From: DASQMT01 sp963835735
GTDB taxonomy: Bacteria; Actinomycetota; Thermoleophilia; Solirubrobacterales; Solirubrobacteraceae
Direction: 5' to 3'
DNA length: 64,000 bases
Assembly (NCBI GenBank): GCA_963835735.1
Contig: CAWIGP010000008.1
Coordinates: 69,687-133,686, forward strand
Below the pieces are notes generated by a model, which worked only from the letters and a program-made list of their open reading frames with translations, ran no database searches and was not told the origin of the DNA. Each line of letters starts with the position of its first letter. The stretch's first letter is position 1. Shown in pieces: positions 27,002 to 35,737 of the stretch. The translations under genes and the position numbers were made by a program.

Positions 27002-28411
27002 ATGCGCCGGACCAAGATCGTCGCCACCATCGGCCCCGCCTCGCGCGACCCCGAGATCCTCGTCCAGATGATCGACGCCGGGATGGACGTCGCCCGGCTG
27101 AACTTCTCCCACGGCAGCGCCGAGGAGCACGCCGAGACGGCGCAGCGGGTGCGCGATGCCGCGAACCGGGCCGGCAGGTCCGTGGCGATCCTGCAGGACC
27201 TGCCGGGACCGAAGCTGCGGATCGGCAAGCTCGCCGGTGACATCGCCGAGCTCAAGCCGGGCGACGAGGTCACGTTCGTGTGCGGCCAGAACGAGGTCGA
27301 GGGCGACGCGCGCCGCATGTTCATCACCTGGGCGGGCCTGGCCGACACCGTCGAGCGCGGCGAGGTGATGTACCTCGCCGATGGCGCCGTACGGCTGAAG
27401 GTCGAGACAACGCGGCCCGGCGACGGGGAGATCGACGCGCTCGTGGAGATCGGCGGCTCGGTCGCCTCTCGCCAGGGCCTCAACATCCCCGGCGAGACCG
27501 CCGCGCTGCCGAGCGTGCCCGCAGAGGACCTCAAGCACCTCGCGACCGGCGAGCGGATCGGCGTCGACCTCGTGGGGATCTCGTTCGTGCGCCGCGCGGA
27601 GGACATCGAGTTCGTCCGCAAGCACACCCGCCTGCCGCTCGTCGCCAAGATCGAGAAGCCGCAGGCCGTCCAGCGCGCGGAGGAGATCGTGCGCGCCGCC
27701 GACTGCGTGATGGTCGCGCGCGGCGACCTCGGCATCGAGCTGCGGATCGAGGAGGTGCCGATCGTCCAGAAGCAGATCATCTCGCTCGCCGGCGCGCTCG
27801 CCCGTCCGGTGATCACCGCGACACAGATGCTCGACTCGATGGTCGCCTCCTCGCGCCCGACGCGCGCCGAGGTGACCGACGTCGCCAACGCGATCCTCGA
27901 CGGCACCGATGCGGTGATGCTCTCCCAGGAGAGCGCGGTCGGCCAGTATCCGGTCGGCGCGGTCGCGATGCTCGCCTCGATCGCGGAGCGGACCGAGCTG
28001 ACGGCTCCCTATCGCGAGTGGAACGAGCGCCGCGTGCGCCGCGACCGCCGCGACCCCGCCTACACGCTCGCCTACACGGCCTGCCGCGCGGCACACGAGC
28101 TGGGGCTGGCCGCACTCGTCTGCCCGACGCTGTCGGGCCGCTCGGCCCGCCTGATCTCCGCGCACCGCCCGGCGGTGCCGATCTACGCGCTCTCACCCGG
28201 CCGCGAGACCGTACGCCGCTGCGGGCTGATGTGGGGCGTGCGGGCGGAGTCGATCAAGCGCATCGAGACAACCGAGGAGCTGATCGCAGAGAGCGCGCGG
28301 CGGGTCGTCGAGCTCGGCTGGGTCAAGCCGGGCGAGCGCGTCGGCGTCACCGCGGGGCTGCCGTCGGGCAAGCCCGGGACGACGAGCCTGCTGCAGATCC
28401 AGACCGTCTGA
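27002..28411 (+). CDS. pyk: Pyruvate kinase
   Basis: 469 residues. The A domain opens RRTKIVATIGPASRDPE and MDVARLNFSHGS. The catalytic Lys is in LVAKIEKPQAVQRAEEI, metal ligands are in MVARGDLGIEL, and PVITATQMLDSM and EVTDVANAILDGTDAVMLS complete the site. The C-terminal allosteric domain follows (PTLSGRSARLISAHRPAVP). It makes pyruvate and ATP from PEP. The TGA stop merges with the first base of a palindrome at 28411-28441 shared with the convergent kinase-like gene. Length and motifs are standard. Confidence 0.97.
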   Translation: MRRTKIVATIGPASRDPEILVQMIDAGMDVARLNFSHGSAEEHAETAQRVRDAANRAGRSVAILQDLPGPKLRIGKLAGDIAELKPGDEVTFVCGQNEVEGDARRMFITWAGLADTVERGEVMYLADGAVRLKVETTRPGDGEIDALVEIGGSVASRQGLNIPGETAALPSVPAEDLKHLATGERIGVDLVGISFVRRAEDIEFVRKHTRLPLVAKIEKPQAVQRAEEIVRAADCVMVARGDLGIELRIEEVPIVQKQIISLAGALARPVITATQMLDSMVASSRPTRAEVTDVANAILDGTDAVMLSQESAVGQYPVGAVAMLASIAERTELTAPYREWNERRVRRDRRDPAYTLAYTACRAAHELGLAALVCPTLSGRSARLISAHRPAVPIYALSPGRETVRRCGLMWGVRAESIKRIETTEELIAESARRVVELGWVKPGERVGVTAGLPSGKPGTTSLLQIQTV

Positions 28412-28441
28412 ACCTAAACGGGGACTGTCCCGCTTTAGGTT
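28411..28441. repeat. GGGAC-centred palindrome at a convergent junction, copy 1
   Basis: AACCTAAACGGGGAC at 28411-28425 faces GTCCCGCTTTAGGTT at 28427-28441 across one base; 13 of 15 positions pair. It includes the last base of the pyruvate kinase stop and the whole stop codon of the convergent UbiB-like gene. A close copy lies at 33144-33178, again between convergent genes. It may end transcription from both sides, although the stem lacks a clear U tract. Confidence 0.75.
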
Positions 28442-29808
28442 CCGTAGAAGGCGGCCTCCTGCCGCCCGAGCTCCGTGACCGGCGCGTCGCCGTACATCCA
28501 CTCGCGCGCGATCCGGTGGAAGTTCGCGTGGCAGCGCAGCTGCGAGAGCACGGCGAGCGTGAGCATCTCCACGCGCCGGCCGAACAGGTGGTCGGCGGGG
28601 AGCGTCTCGTGCCGCATCTGGCCGAAGTGCTGCGAGCGCGGGTCGGACATGTCGATCATCACCTGCGTCGCGATCTCCGGCTGCAGCTCGATGTCCTCGT
28701 CGAGCACGTACCACCAGGTCGCGTCGCGGAACTGGGCGAGCAGCTTGTCGGGGCGGAAGCGGTCCGGGTGGGCGAGGAAGCCTGTCTCCGCCCAGATCTC
28801 GTGCAGCCGCTCGCCGTCGCCTTCGTGCCCGGCGCGCTGGCAGGCCAGCTCGATCTCGATCAGCTCCTTCGGCATCACCTTGAACAGGCCGAAGTCCAGG
28901 AACGCCACCTTGCCGTCGTCGAGCAGCATGAAGTTGCCGGGGTGCGGATCGCCCGAGAACTGGTGGTGGCGGTACATGCAGCCGAAGTAGAAGCGGAACA
29001 CGATCTCGCCGACGCGGTCGCGCGTGGCCTGGTCCATCTCCTTGATCGCGTCGAAGCCGGCGCCGTGCACGAGCTCGCTGACGAGCACCCGCTCGCGCGA
29101 GAGCGCGGTCATCACGTCCGGCACGACGATGAACGGGTGGCCGCGGAAGATGCGCGCGAGCGAGCGCTGGTTCTGCGCCTCGAGCTCGTAGTCGAGCTCC
29201 TCGCCGATGCGCGCGCGCAGCTCCTCGGCGGTCGCCTTGACGTCGAGCCCCGGCGCGACCTGCTTCATCAGGCGCAGGATCATCCCGAGGTTCTGCATGT
29301 CGGCCCGGACAGCCTGTGCGACGCCGGGGTACTGCACCTTGACCGCCACGTCGCGGCCGTCGTGCAGCGACGCCCTGTAGACCTGGCCGATCGACGCGGC
29401 GGCGACCGGCTCCTCCTCGAACGTCGCGAACAGCTCGTCCACGGGCGCCTCGAGCTCCGACTCGATCACCTTGCGCATGTCGGCGAAGCGCACGTTCGGC
29501 GCGGCGTCGCGCAGCTCGCCGAGCTTGCGCTGGAACTCGTCGCGGTACTCCTCCGGCACCAGGCCCACGTCGAGGAACGAGAGCACCTGGCCAAGCTTCA
29601 TCGCGGCGCCCTTCATCGTCCCGAGCGCGGTGACGATCTGCTCGGCCGCCTCGATGTGGCGGCGCTCGAGCGCGGCCTGCCTGCCCTTGTCGTCGCGCGT
29701 CAGGTTGGCGGCCTGGGTGCCGAGCTGGCGCGTGCCCTGGCCGGCGGCGAGGCGGGCGATGCGAGCGGTCCGCACGATGCGCGACGTCGGGATCCGGTCC
29801 TTGGCCAT
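28435..29808 (-). CDS. ABC1/UbiB-family atypical kinase
   Basis: 457 residues. The KxGQ motif is seen in MKLGQVLSFLD, the alanine-rich loop in VAAASIGQVYRASL, the ATP Lys in VAVKVQYPG, and metal and catalytic residues in SGDPHPGNFML and AFLDFGLFK. These place it in the ABC1/AarF/UbiB group, atypical protein-kinase-like ATPases linked to isoprenoid lipid metabolism. No membrane helix is obvious. Its stop codon lies in the palindrome at 28411-28441. In this window there are no quinone biosynthesis genes beside it, so its role is not fixed by context. Confidence 0.9.
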   Translation of the reverse strand: MAKDRIPTSRIVRTARIARLAAGQGTRQLGTQAANLTRDDKGRQAALERRHIEAAEQIVTALGTMKGAAMKLGQVLSFLDVGLVPEEYRDEFQRKLGELRDAAPNVRFADMRKVIESELEAPVDELFATFEEEPVAAASIGQVYRASLHDGRDVAVKVQYPGVAQAVRADMQNLGMILRLMKQVAPGLDVKATAEELRARIGEELDYELEAQNQRSLARIFRGHPFIVVPDVMTALSRERVLVSELVHGAGFDAIKEMDQATRDRVGEIVFRFYFGCMYRHHQFSGDPHPGNFMLLDDGKVAFLDFGLFKVMPKELIEIELACQRAGHEGDGERLHEIWAETGFLAHPDRFRPDKLLAQFRDATWWYVLDEDIELQPEIATQVMIDMSDPRSQHFGQMRHETLPADHLFGRRVEMLTLAVLSQLRCHANFHRIAREWMYGDAPVTELGRQEAAFYGT

Positions 29809-29822
29809 GGCCGCGGATGGTG

Positions 29823-30461
29823 TCAGGGCGTCGGCGTCGGCGTGGCCGCTGGCTGCTCCAGCCCTTCCTGGGGGACCGCCATCGGCGTGGCGGTGGGTGT
29901 CGGTGTGGGCGTCGGAGTGGTGGTCGGCGTCGGCGTCGGGCTCGGCGTCTCGCGCTCCTCGACGCTCGGGGTCGGGGTCGGCGTGGCGTCCTCGTCCTGC
30001 TCCGAGCCGCCGAAGAACGTCGTGCTGCCGCCGTCGCCGCTCACCGGATCGCCTGCGATCAGCTCCGACGCGGTCACGACACCGGCCGCGCCGGCAAAGG
30101 CGATGAGCCCGGTGACGATCGCGAGCCTCCACTGGCGGCCGCTGAGCGGGCGCTTGTGCACGGCGCGCGGCGTGGTGGTCTGCGGGAGCGCCTCGACCTC
30201 CTCGGTCGGCGCCGGCGCCAGCGGATCGAACTCCTCATCCTCGCGCGGCTTCGAGCCCACGCTGCCGACCCGGCGCGCCGTCACCTCCGACACCTTCTCG
30301 GTCGGGCGCTGGAGCAGCTCGGAGACGATCGACACGATCACCGGCGTCATCGCGGCGGCGAACACCGTCCCGCGCTCCCAGAACATCGGGACCACGATCG
30401 CGGCGATCGCGCTCGCCGCGGCGGCGATCAGGAGGGTCTTGATCGAGAAGCCACCGCCCAC
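29823..30461 (-). CDS. Membrane protein with Thr-Pro-rich tail
   Basis: 212 residues. Two hydrophobic helices near the N-terminus (TLLIAAAASAIAAIVVP and VFAAAMTPVIVSIVSEL) and one near 115 (LAIVTGLIAFAGAAGVVTASE) flank a charged cytoplasmic stretch. The last 60 residues are an external TPTPTP repeat region, a common wall-spanning linker in actinobacteria. No enzyme domain is seen. It ends 14 bases before the UbiB-like kinase start, same strand. The helices resemble the small membrane proteins often found upstream of FHA or kinase genes, but I cannot assign a role. Confidence 0.75.
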   Translation of the reverse strand: MGGGFSIKTLLIAAAASAIAAIVVPMFWERGTVFAAAMTPVIVSIVSELLQRPTEKVSEVTARRVGSVGSKPREDEEFDPLAPAPTEEVEALPQTTTPRAVHKRPLSGRQWRLAIVTGLIAFAGAAGVVTASELIAGDPVSGDGGSTTFFGGSEQDEDATPTPTPSVEERETPSPTPTPTTTPTPTPTPTATPMAVPQEGLEQPAATPTPTP

Positions 30462-30472
30462 GCCCCTCCACG

Positions 30473-31213
30473 CTAGCGAGCGATCTGTGACCCCGGCACG
30501 ATGTCGTCGCTCCCGTCAGGCCAGCGCACCCAGGCCTTGTGGCCGCCGTCATAGTCGTCGCCGAGCAGCACGAGCGTGGCCGGCTCGCCCATCGCGGTGC
30601 AGGGCTCGTTCCCCTCCGGGTCCAGCCCGCGCCACACGCGCACGAACGCATTGGACTCCAGCTCGTCGGCGACCGTGGTCGGGTCGGTGTGGCCAGGGCG
30701 GATCGTCGTGTCCGGAGGGAGCTTGAGCAGCACGTTCATGATCGAGTGCTTGAGGTCGGCGTACGTCGTGTGACCGGGCGCGCGCACGCCGCCGACCGAG
30801 TTCTTGAACAGCGTGTCGCCGGTGAACACGTCGCTGCCGTCGGCGAGCAGCGAGAGCATGCCGCGCGTGTGGCCCGGGGTGTGGATCGCCTCGACGCGGA
30901 CGCCGCCGATATCCAGCTCGTCGCCCGGGTTCAGGTCGCCGGTCGCGCCGTCGACCAGCTCGCGCTCGTCCGGGTGGATCAGCACCTGCACGTCCGGGAA
31001 GCGATCGCGGACGGCAGCCAGCTCGGCCACGTGGTCGTGGTGATGATGGGTGAGCAGGACGTGGGTGATCGTGATGTCGTTCGTGGCGGCCTGGTCGAGC
31101 AGCGGGCGCACGGGGCCGCCCGCGTCGACGAGGAAGGCTTCGCCGTCGAATCCCGCCGCCACGAGGTACGTGTTGGACAGCCAGTCCGGGTGCATCGAGC
31201 GCTCGACGATCAT
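30473..31213 (-). CDS. MBL-fold hydrolase, glyoxalase II-like
   Basis: 246 residues. The HxHxDH site is LLTHHHHDHVAEL, with AIHTPGHTRGMLSLL, VFTGDTLFKNSVGG and TIRPGHTDPTTV giving the other metal ligands, in the order seen in glyoxalase II/GloB proteins. A C-terminal segment of about 55 residues (GDDYDGGHKAWVRWPDGSDD) looks like a short Tudor- or SH3-like module seldom found in GloB. It is divergent from a glyoxalase I-like gene 32 bases away, which supports a role in methylglyoxal or thiol-ester detoxification. Confidence 0.85.
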   Translation of the reverse strand: MIVERSMHPDWLSNTYLVAAGFDGEAFLVDAGGPVRPLLDQAATNDITITHVLLTHHHHDHVAELAAVRDRFPDVQVLIHPDERELVDGATGDLNPGDELDIGGVRVEAIHTPGHTRGMLSLLADGSDVFTGDTLFKNSVGGVRAPGHTTYADLKHSIMNVLLKLPPDTTIRPGHTDPTTVADELESNAFVRVWRGLDPEGNEPCTAMGEPATLVLLGDDYDGGHKAWVRWPDGSDDIVPGSQIAR

Positions 31214-31245
31214 GCGCGCACCCTAGTGGGTTAGCCTCCGCGGTC

Positions 31246-31620
31246 ATGGAGTTCATCCACACCTGCTACCGGATCGGCGACATCGACCGGTCCGTCGCGT
31301 TCTACGAGGCGCTGGGGTTCGAGGAGCGCCGGCGGATGCCGATCCGCGACGAGGCGATCAACGTCTTCATGGGGGTGCCGGGCGACGGCGACCGGCTCGA
31401 GCTCACCCACAACTTCGGCGTCGACTCCTACGACCTCGGCACCGGTTACAACCACATCGCGCTCACCGTGCCCGACCTCGACGGGACGCTCGCCGAGCTC
31501 GGCGGGAAGGGCATCGAACCGGAGCGGCCGCCTTACCTGGTGGGCGAGAACGGACCGCGCATCTGCTTCGTGCGCGATCCGGACGGCTACCGCGTCGAGT
31601 TGATCGAAGGCGGCGTGTAG
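31246..31620 (+). CDS. VOC-family lyase, glyoxalase I-like
   Basis: 124 residues. A single glyoxalase/VOC domain starts with the metal His in EFIHTCYRIGDIDRSVAFY and shows ALGFEERRRMPIRDE, the second ligand in DRLELTHNFG, YNHIALTVPDLDG and CFVRDPDGYRVELIE with the final Glu. These are the expected ligands for lactoylglutathione lyase; actinobacteria would use mycothiol or another thiol. The divergent partner is glyoxalase II-like. The stop is 17 bases before the exopolyphosphatase GTG, so the two may be on one transcript. Confidence 0.85.
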   Translation: MEFIHTCYRIGDIDRSVAFYEALGFEERRRMPIRDEAINVFMGVPGDGDRLELTHNFGVDSYDLGTGYNHIALTVPDLDGTLAELGGKGIEPERPPYLVGENGPRICFVRDPDGYRVELIEGGV

Positions 31621-31637
31621 GCACTACCGTTCGCCGG

Positions 31638-33152
31638 GTGGAGCGCCGGCTCGCCGTCATCGACCTCGGGTCGAACTCCTTCCGCCTCGTCGTGTTCTCC
31701 CACACCGACGCGTGGTGGAAGCGGACCGACGAGATCTACGAGCCGGTGCGGGTCGGCGAGCACCAGGAGGCGGGGGGACCGCTCCAGCCCGAGCCGATGG
31801 AGCGCGCGCTCGAGACGATCGAGCTGTTCGCCCACTTCTGCCGCGCGACGGGGATCGAGCGCATCCGCCCGCTCGCCACGTCGGCGATCCGCGAGGCCTC
31901 GAACCGCAAGGCGTTCCTGCGCGCGGCGCACAGGCGCTCCGGCATGGAGGTCGAGGTCCTCTCGCGCGCGGCGGAGGCGCGCTACGGGTATCTCGCGGTC
32001 GTCAACTCGACCACGCTGACCGACGGCGTCGCGCTCGATCTCGGCGGCGGCTCGATGCAGCTCACCCGCGTGTCGCACCGGCGCGCTCGCGACGCGCAGT
32101 CGTGGCGACTCGGCGCGGTCGTGACGACCGAGCGCTTCCTGCCCACCGACCGTGTCAAGCCGAAGCAGCTCAAGGCCCTGCGCGAGCATGTCCGCGCCGA
32201 GCTGCGCTCGGCGCCGTGGCTCACGACGGGGCCGCGCCGCATCGCCGGGATCGGCGGCACGGTCCGCAACCTCGCGGGCACGGCGATGATGGCGGAAGGG
32301 CTGCCGTCGTTCGGCGTCCAAGGGTTCCTCCTCCAGCGCGGCGCGCTGGACGCGCTGGTGGAGCGGCTCGCCGCGCTCACGCCCGCCGATCGCCGCCGCG
32401 TGCCCGGCGTCAAGCCGGAGCGCGCCGACCTGATCCTCGCGGGCGGCGTCGTCGTGCAGACCGTGATGGACGCCGGCGGATTCGACGCGCTCGAGGTGAC
32501 CGAGGCGGGACTGCGCGAGGGAGTGCTGTTCGAGGAGCTGCTCGCGGACCAGGACGAGCCGCTGCTGGCCGACGTCCGCGCCGCCTCCGTCCGCAACCTC
32601 GCCGCCCAATATCACCCCGAGGCCGCGCACACCGAGCACGTCGCGCGGCTCGCGCTCGAGATCTGGGACGCGCTCGCCGGAGGCGGCGTGCATGCCGGGG
32701 ACGAAGAGGAGCGCGAGCTGCTGTGGGCCGCCGCGATGCTCCACGACATCGGCACCGCCGTCGACTACGACGACCACCACAAGCACTCGCGCTACCTGAT
32801 CCTCAACGCGGGCCTGCCCGGCTTCTCGCCGCGCGAGACCGCGCTGATCGGGCAGGTGGCCAGGTATCACCGCAAGGGGCAGCCGAGCCTGGGCGAGTTC
32901 GCGTCGCTGGCCCGCAGGGGCGACGACGAGCTGCTCAACCGCTGCGCGGCCGTCCTACGCGTGGCCGAGCAGCTCGAGCGCCCGCGCGACCAGACCGTGC
33001 GCCACGCGAGGGTCATCGTCGACGACGGCCGCGTGCGGCTGCGGCTGCAGACCCAGGCCGACGCGACGATCAGCCGCTGGGGCGCGCAGCGCCAAGGCGA
33101 CCTGTTCCTCCGCGCGTTCGGCCGCGAGCTCGACGTCGTCGCCCCAACCTAA
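31638..33152 (+). CDS. ppx: Ppx/GppA exopolyphosphatase with C-terminal HD domain
   Basis: 504 residues from a GTG. The actin-like ATPase fold shows AVIDLGSNSFRLVVF, TSAIREASNRKAFL and GVALDLGGGSMQLTRV, the phosphate-binding loops of Ppx/GppA. From about residue 330 an HD-type helical domain has MLHDIGTAVDYDDHHKHSRY and RYHRKGQPSLGEF. Such proteins cut terminal phosphate from polyphosphate or turn pppGpp into ppGpp; this sequence does not decide between them. The TAA stop lies in the palindrome 33144-33178. Confidence 0.92.
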   Translation: MERRLAVIDLGSNSFRLVVFSHTDAWWKRTDEIYEPVRVGEHQEAGGPLQPEPMERALETIELFAHFCRATGIERIRPLATSAIREASNRKAFLRAAHRRSGMEVEVLSRAAEARYGYLAVVNSTTLTDGVALDLGGGSMQLTRVSHRRARDAQSWRLGAVVTTERFLPTDRVKPKQLKALREHVRAELRSAPWLTTGPRRIAGIGGTVRNLAGTAMMAEGLPSFGVQGFLLQRGALDALVERLAALTPADRRRVPGVKPERADLILAGGVVVQTVMDAGGFDALEVTEAGLREGVLFEELLADQDEPLLADVRAASVRNLAAQYHPEAAHTEHVARLALEIWDALAGGGVHAGDEEERELLWAAAMLHDIGTAVDYDDHHKHSRYLILNAGLPGFSPRETALIGQVARYHRKGQPSLGEFASLARRGDDELLNRCAAVLRVAEQLERPRDQTVRHARVIVDDGRVRLRLQTQADATISRWGAQRQGDLFLRAFGRELDVVAPT

Positions 33153-33178
33153 AGAGGGACAGTCCCTCTTCAGGTTGG
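33144..33178. repeat. GGGAC-centred palindrome at a convergent junction, copy 2
   Basis: CCAACCTAAAGAGGGAC at 33144-33160 faces GTCCCTCTTCAGGTTGG at 33162-33178 across one base, 16 of 17 positions paired. It covers the stop of the exopolyphosphatase and ends three bases before the stop of the convergent penicillin acylase gene. It shares the core AACCTAAA..GGGAC with the copy at 28411-28441. Possible roles are bidirectional termination or a dispersed REP-like element. Confidence 0.8.
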
Positions 33179-33181
33179 CGC

Positions 33182-35677
33182 TCACGGCGCGAACTGCATC
33201 ACCTGGTGGATCCCGCTCGGGCGGTTCGTGTACTGGATGTCGGCCAGCGGCAGCGGGGAGAACGCGATCTTCGTCACCGGCTGGCGCCACTGCGCCGGGT
33301 CGGTGTTCCCGCGCCGCGCCGCCTCGGCCTGCGCGGCGCGGTCGATCGCCGCCCACAGGTCGCGGGCGCAGGCCGCGACGTTGCCCTTGCCGCAGTAGCG
33401 GACGTTGAACTCGCCGGGCACCTTGCCGCCCGCGAGCGCGCGCAGGTCCTTGGCCATGTACTGGTGCCAGCCGCCGTACATGCCGCTCGGCGGCGACTGG
33501 AAGCGGACCTGGCGCGTCTCGAGCGCCTTGCACAGCGAGGCGCCGAGCCGGCCGCACATCGCGGCGCCCGCGAGGTCGCTCCAGATCGCGCGCATCGCGG
33601 CTTGGCCGGGCGCGTCGACCAGGCCGTCTGCGTTCGCGTCGACCCAGCTCGCGTCGCCCGCGCTCCAGCTCGTGATCTGGTCGACGACCGCCTGGGCGAG
33701 CGGGCTCGGCGCCCTGCCCTTGGCGAGGATCGCGGTCACCGCGGGCCACATCAGGCCGCGCGGGTCTGCGGTCGCCGCCGCGTTCTCGGCGCCCAGCACG
33801 GTCGCGGGCGTGTGCTTCTCGGTCCGCGCGAGCTCCTTGAGCAGCCAGTCGTCGCGCTGCGTGCTGCCCTCGTCCCAGCGGTCGTCGCCGGCCGGGAAGT
33901 CCTTCGCGGGCTTGTTGTTCCAGTTGACGATCACGCCGCTGGGCGGATTGACGACCTGCGGATGCTTGGCGTTGGCGAGATAGCCCTTCCACTCGAACCG
34001 ACCGCGGCCGTCCGTCGGCAGGTCGCCGTTGACGCCCTTCGGGCGCAGCGGCAGGCGGCCGGTAGTGGTGAACGCGATGTCCTTGTCGTCGGCGTAGAAC
34101 GCGTTGAACGTCTGCGGCGTCGCGAGGGCGGCCCTGTTGAAATCCGCGCCGTTACGGACCTGTCCGTAGGTGAGCTTCTGGAAGAAGATCTGGTCGGTGG
34201 TCTCGCGCCCTGCGCTCGAGCGCCGCTGCGAGAGCGCCACCGTCCGCCTGGTGCCCGCCACGCGCGCGTAGCCGATCACCGGACCGTGCACGGTGCGGTT
34301 GAACCGCACCGTGACCTTGTCGTCACCGCTGGAGATCGTGCCGGCGTCCACCCGCTCCATCCGGCGGCACTCGCCCTTGTAGCGATAGCGCGTACGAGAG
34401 CCCCCGCAGAGCGTCTCGGCGTAGGTGTCGACGATGTCCACGCTTGCCGACGTGAGCGTCCACGCGGACCGCTCGCCGCGGCCTATCAGCATGTAGCCCG
34501 GGAAGGGCGGAGCGGTAGCACCGCGGGCGCGAATCGTCCGTCCGTAGAGGCCGATCTCCGACGTCAGGCCGGGGAAGTTGTAACCGAGCTGCGGGCCGCC
34601 CGCGAAGATCGGCGTGCCGGTCGCCGAGCGGCGCCCGTTGACGAGCAGGACGTTGGATGCCTTCGGTCGCTCAGGGGTCGCCGCCGCGGTCGCCGTCCGC
34701 GCCCGGCAGCTTCGATCGCCGGCCGACCTGAAGCTGCCTCGCTCGAGCCGCACCACGCCCTTCGGCCGGCGCGCGGACACGGCCGTCTGATACGGCGCCC
34801 GGCGGCTCGTCGTGGTCGACGTCCCGGGGTCGTTGCGCTGTCGCAGGTCCTCGTAGACCGAAGCCCCGCGCCGAGCGCCGAACCTGTCGCGCGCCTCGTC
34901 GAGGAACAGCGCGTTCTCGACCTCCTGACCGCCGCCCTGGCCGAGGAACTGCGCCTTGAACGCGTTGACCGCGAAGACCTCCGCGCGTCCGAAGCGAGCC
35001 GCGGACGGCCTGTTCTGCGCGTACCAGCGGTTGATGCCGACGAGGTAGGTGTCGATGTCGGCCAGCACCTTGCGCCCGGCGCTGCCCGCCGCCTTCAGAG
35101 CCGCCTCGTTGCGGCGCGTGACCTCGGCCCGGACGCTCGCGCTCGGCTGGTAGGTGTACAGCCCGAGCAGGAGCTGGAGCGCCGACACTCCCGGCACGTC
35201 GATCGCGGCGGCGAAGCCGTTGCCGCGCGCCAGGTCGAGCAGCAGGTTGCGATCCTCGGCCATGACATAGCCCGCCCCGAAGATCACGCCGTCGTCCGTG
35301 TCCGAGTAGACGTGCGGCACGCCGTACGCGTCCCGGCGGATGCGCGCGGTGAGCGTTCGCGCGCCCGCTTGCGCCGTGACGGTGTCGTCGGTGATCAGCG
35401 ACGGGTCGTCGGCCGCGAGCAGCTTGGCGGACTTGAAGTAGCCGCTGCCGTCGGCGCTCGGCGCCAGCACCGCATCGGTGACGTTGCGCCCGAGCGGCGT
35501 GAGCCGGTCGTACATCAGCGCCTGCGCGCTGGCCGGCAGCATGCCGGCGCGCGAGGCCCAGGCCACGCCGGGCTCCCCCTGCCCGTGCGGGATCACGTTC
35601 AACTCGGTCTCGGCGGCGGCCGTCGCCGGAACGCCGGCGAGCAGCACCGACGCCAGTACGACGGCACGGCGGATCAT
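33182..35677 (-). CDS. Secreted penicillin acylase-family Ntn hydrolase
   Basis: 831 residues. A signal peptide (IRRAVVLASVLLAGVPATAAA) precedes an alpha segment with RRDAYGVPHVYSDTDDGVIFG and GYVMAEDRNLLLDLARG. The processed beta chain would begin at the Ser in KASNVLLVNGRRSATGTP, the N-terminal nucleophile, with FAGGPQLGYNFPG and IVNWNNKPAKDFP further on. The family cleaves amide bonds of acyl side chains (penicillins, acyl-homoserine lactones or related lipids). The ATG at 35677 has a strong GAGGAGGAGGAG site. The actual amide substrate is unknown. Confidence 0.9.
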   Translation of the reverse strand: MIRRAVVLASVLLAGVPATAAAETELNVIPHGQGEPGVAWASRAGMLPASAQALMYDRLTPLGRNVTDAVLAPSADGSGYFKSAKLLAADDPSLITDDTVTAQAGARTLTARIRRDAYGVPHVYSDTDDGVIFGAGYVMAEDRNLLLDLARGNGFAAAIDVPGVSALQLLLGLYTYQPSASVRAEVTRRNEAALKAAGSAGRKVLADIDTYLVGINRWYAQNRPSAARFGRAEVFAVNAFKAQFLGQGGGQEVENALFLDEARDRFGARRGASVYEDLRQRNDPGTSTTTSRRAPYQTAVSARRPKGVVRLERGSFRSAGDRSCRARTATAAATPERPKASNVLLVNGRRSATGTPIFAGGPQLGYNFPGLTSEIGLYGRTIRARGATAPPFPGYMLIGRGERSAWTLTSASVDIVDTYAETLCGGSRTRYRYKGECRRMERVDAGTISSGDDKVTVRFNRTVHGPVIGYARVAGTRRTVALSQRRSSAGRETTDQIFFQKLTYGQVRNGADFNRAALATPQTFNAFYADDKDIAFTTTGRLPLRPKGVNGDLPTDGRGRFEWKGYLANAKHPQVVNPPSGVIVNWNNKPAKDFPAGDDRWDEGSTQRDDWLLKELARTEKHTPATVLGAENAAATADPRGLMWPAVTAILAKGRAPSPLAQAVVDQITSWSAGDASWVDANADGLVDAPGQAAMRAIWSDLAGAAMCGRLGASLCKALETRQVRFQSPPSGMYGGWHQYMAKDLRALAGGKVPGEFNVRYCGKGNVAACARDLWAAIDRAAQAEAARRGNTDPAQWRQPVTKIAFSPLPLADIQYTNRPSGIHQVMQFAP

Positions 35678-35737
35678 GCAGCTCCTCCTCCTCGAAAGCG
35701 GCGGAGAAGCTAGCACGGTCGCTGACTGAGCGTCAGT

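Noticed and set aside
27280..30726. Very long forward open frame of over 1100 codons across pyruvate kinase and the UbiB-like gene
   Set aside because: It runs out of frame through pyk and antisense through the kinase gene. The protein is Arg/Ala-rich low complexity, typical of GC-rich shadows.
31712..35713. 1333-codon forward frame across ppx and the acylase gene
   Set aside because: Shadow of two well supported genes; composition is Arg-Ala-Gly repeats with no domain.
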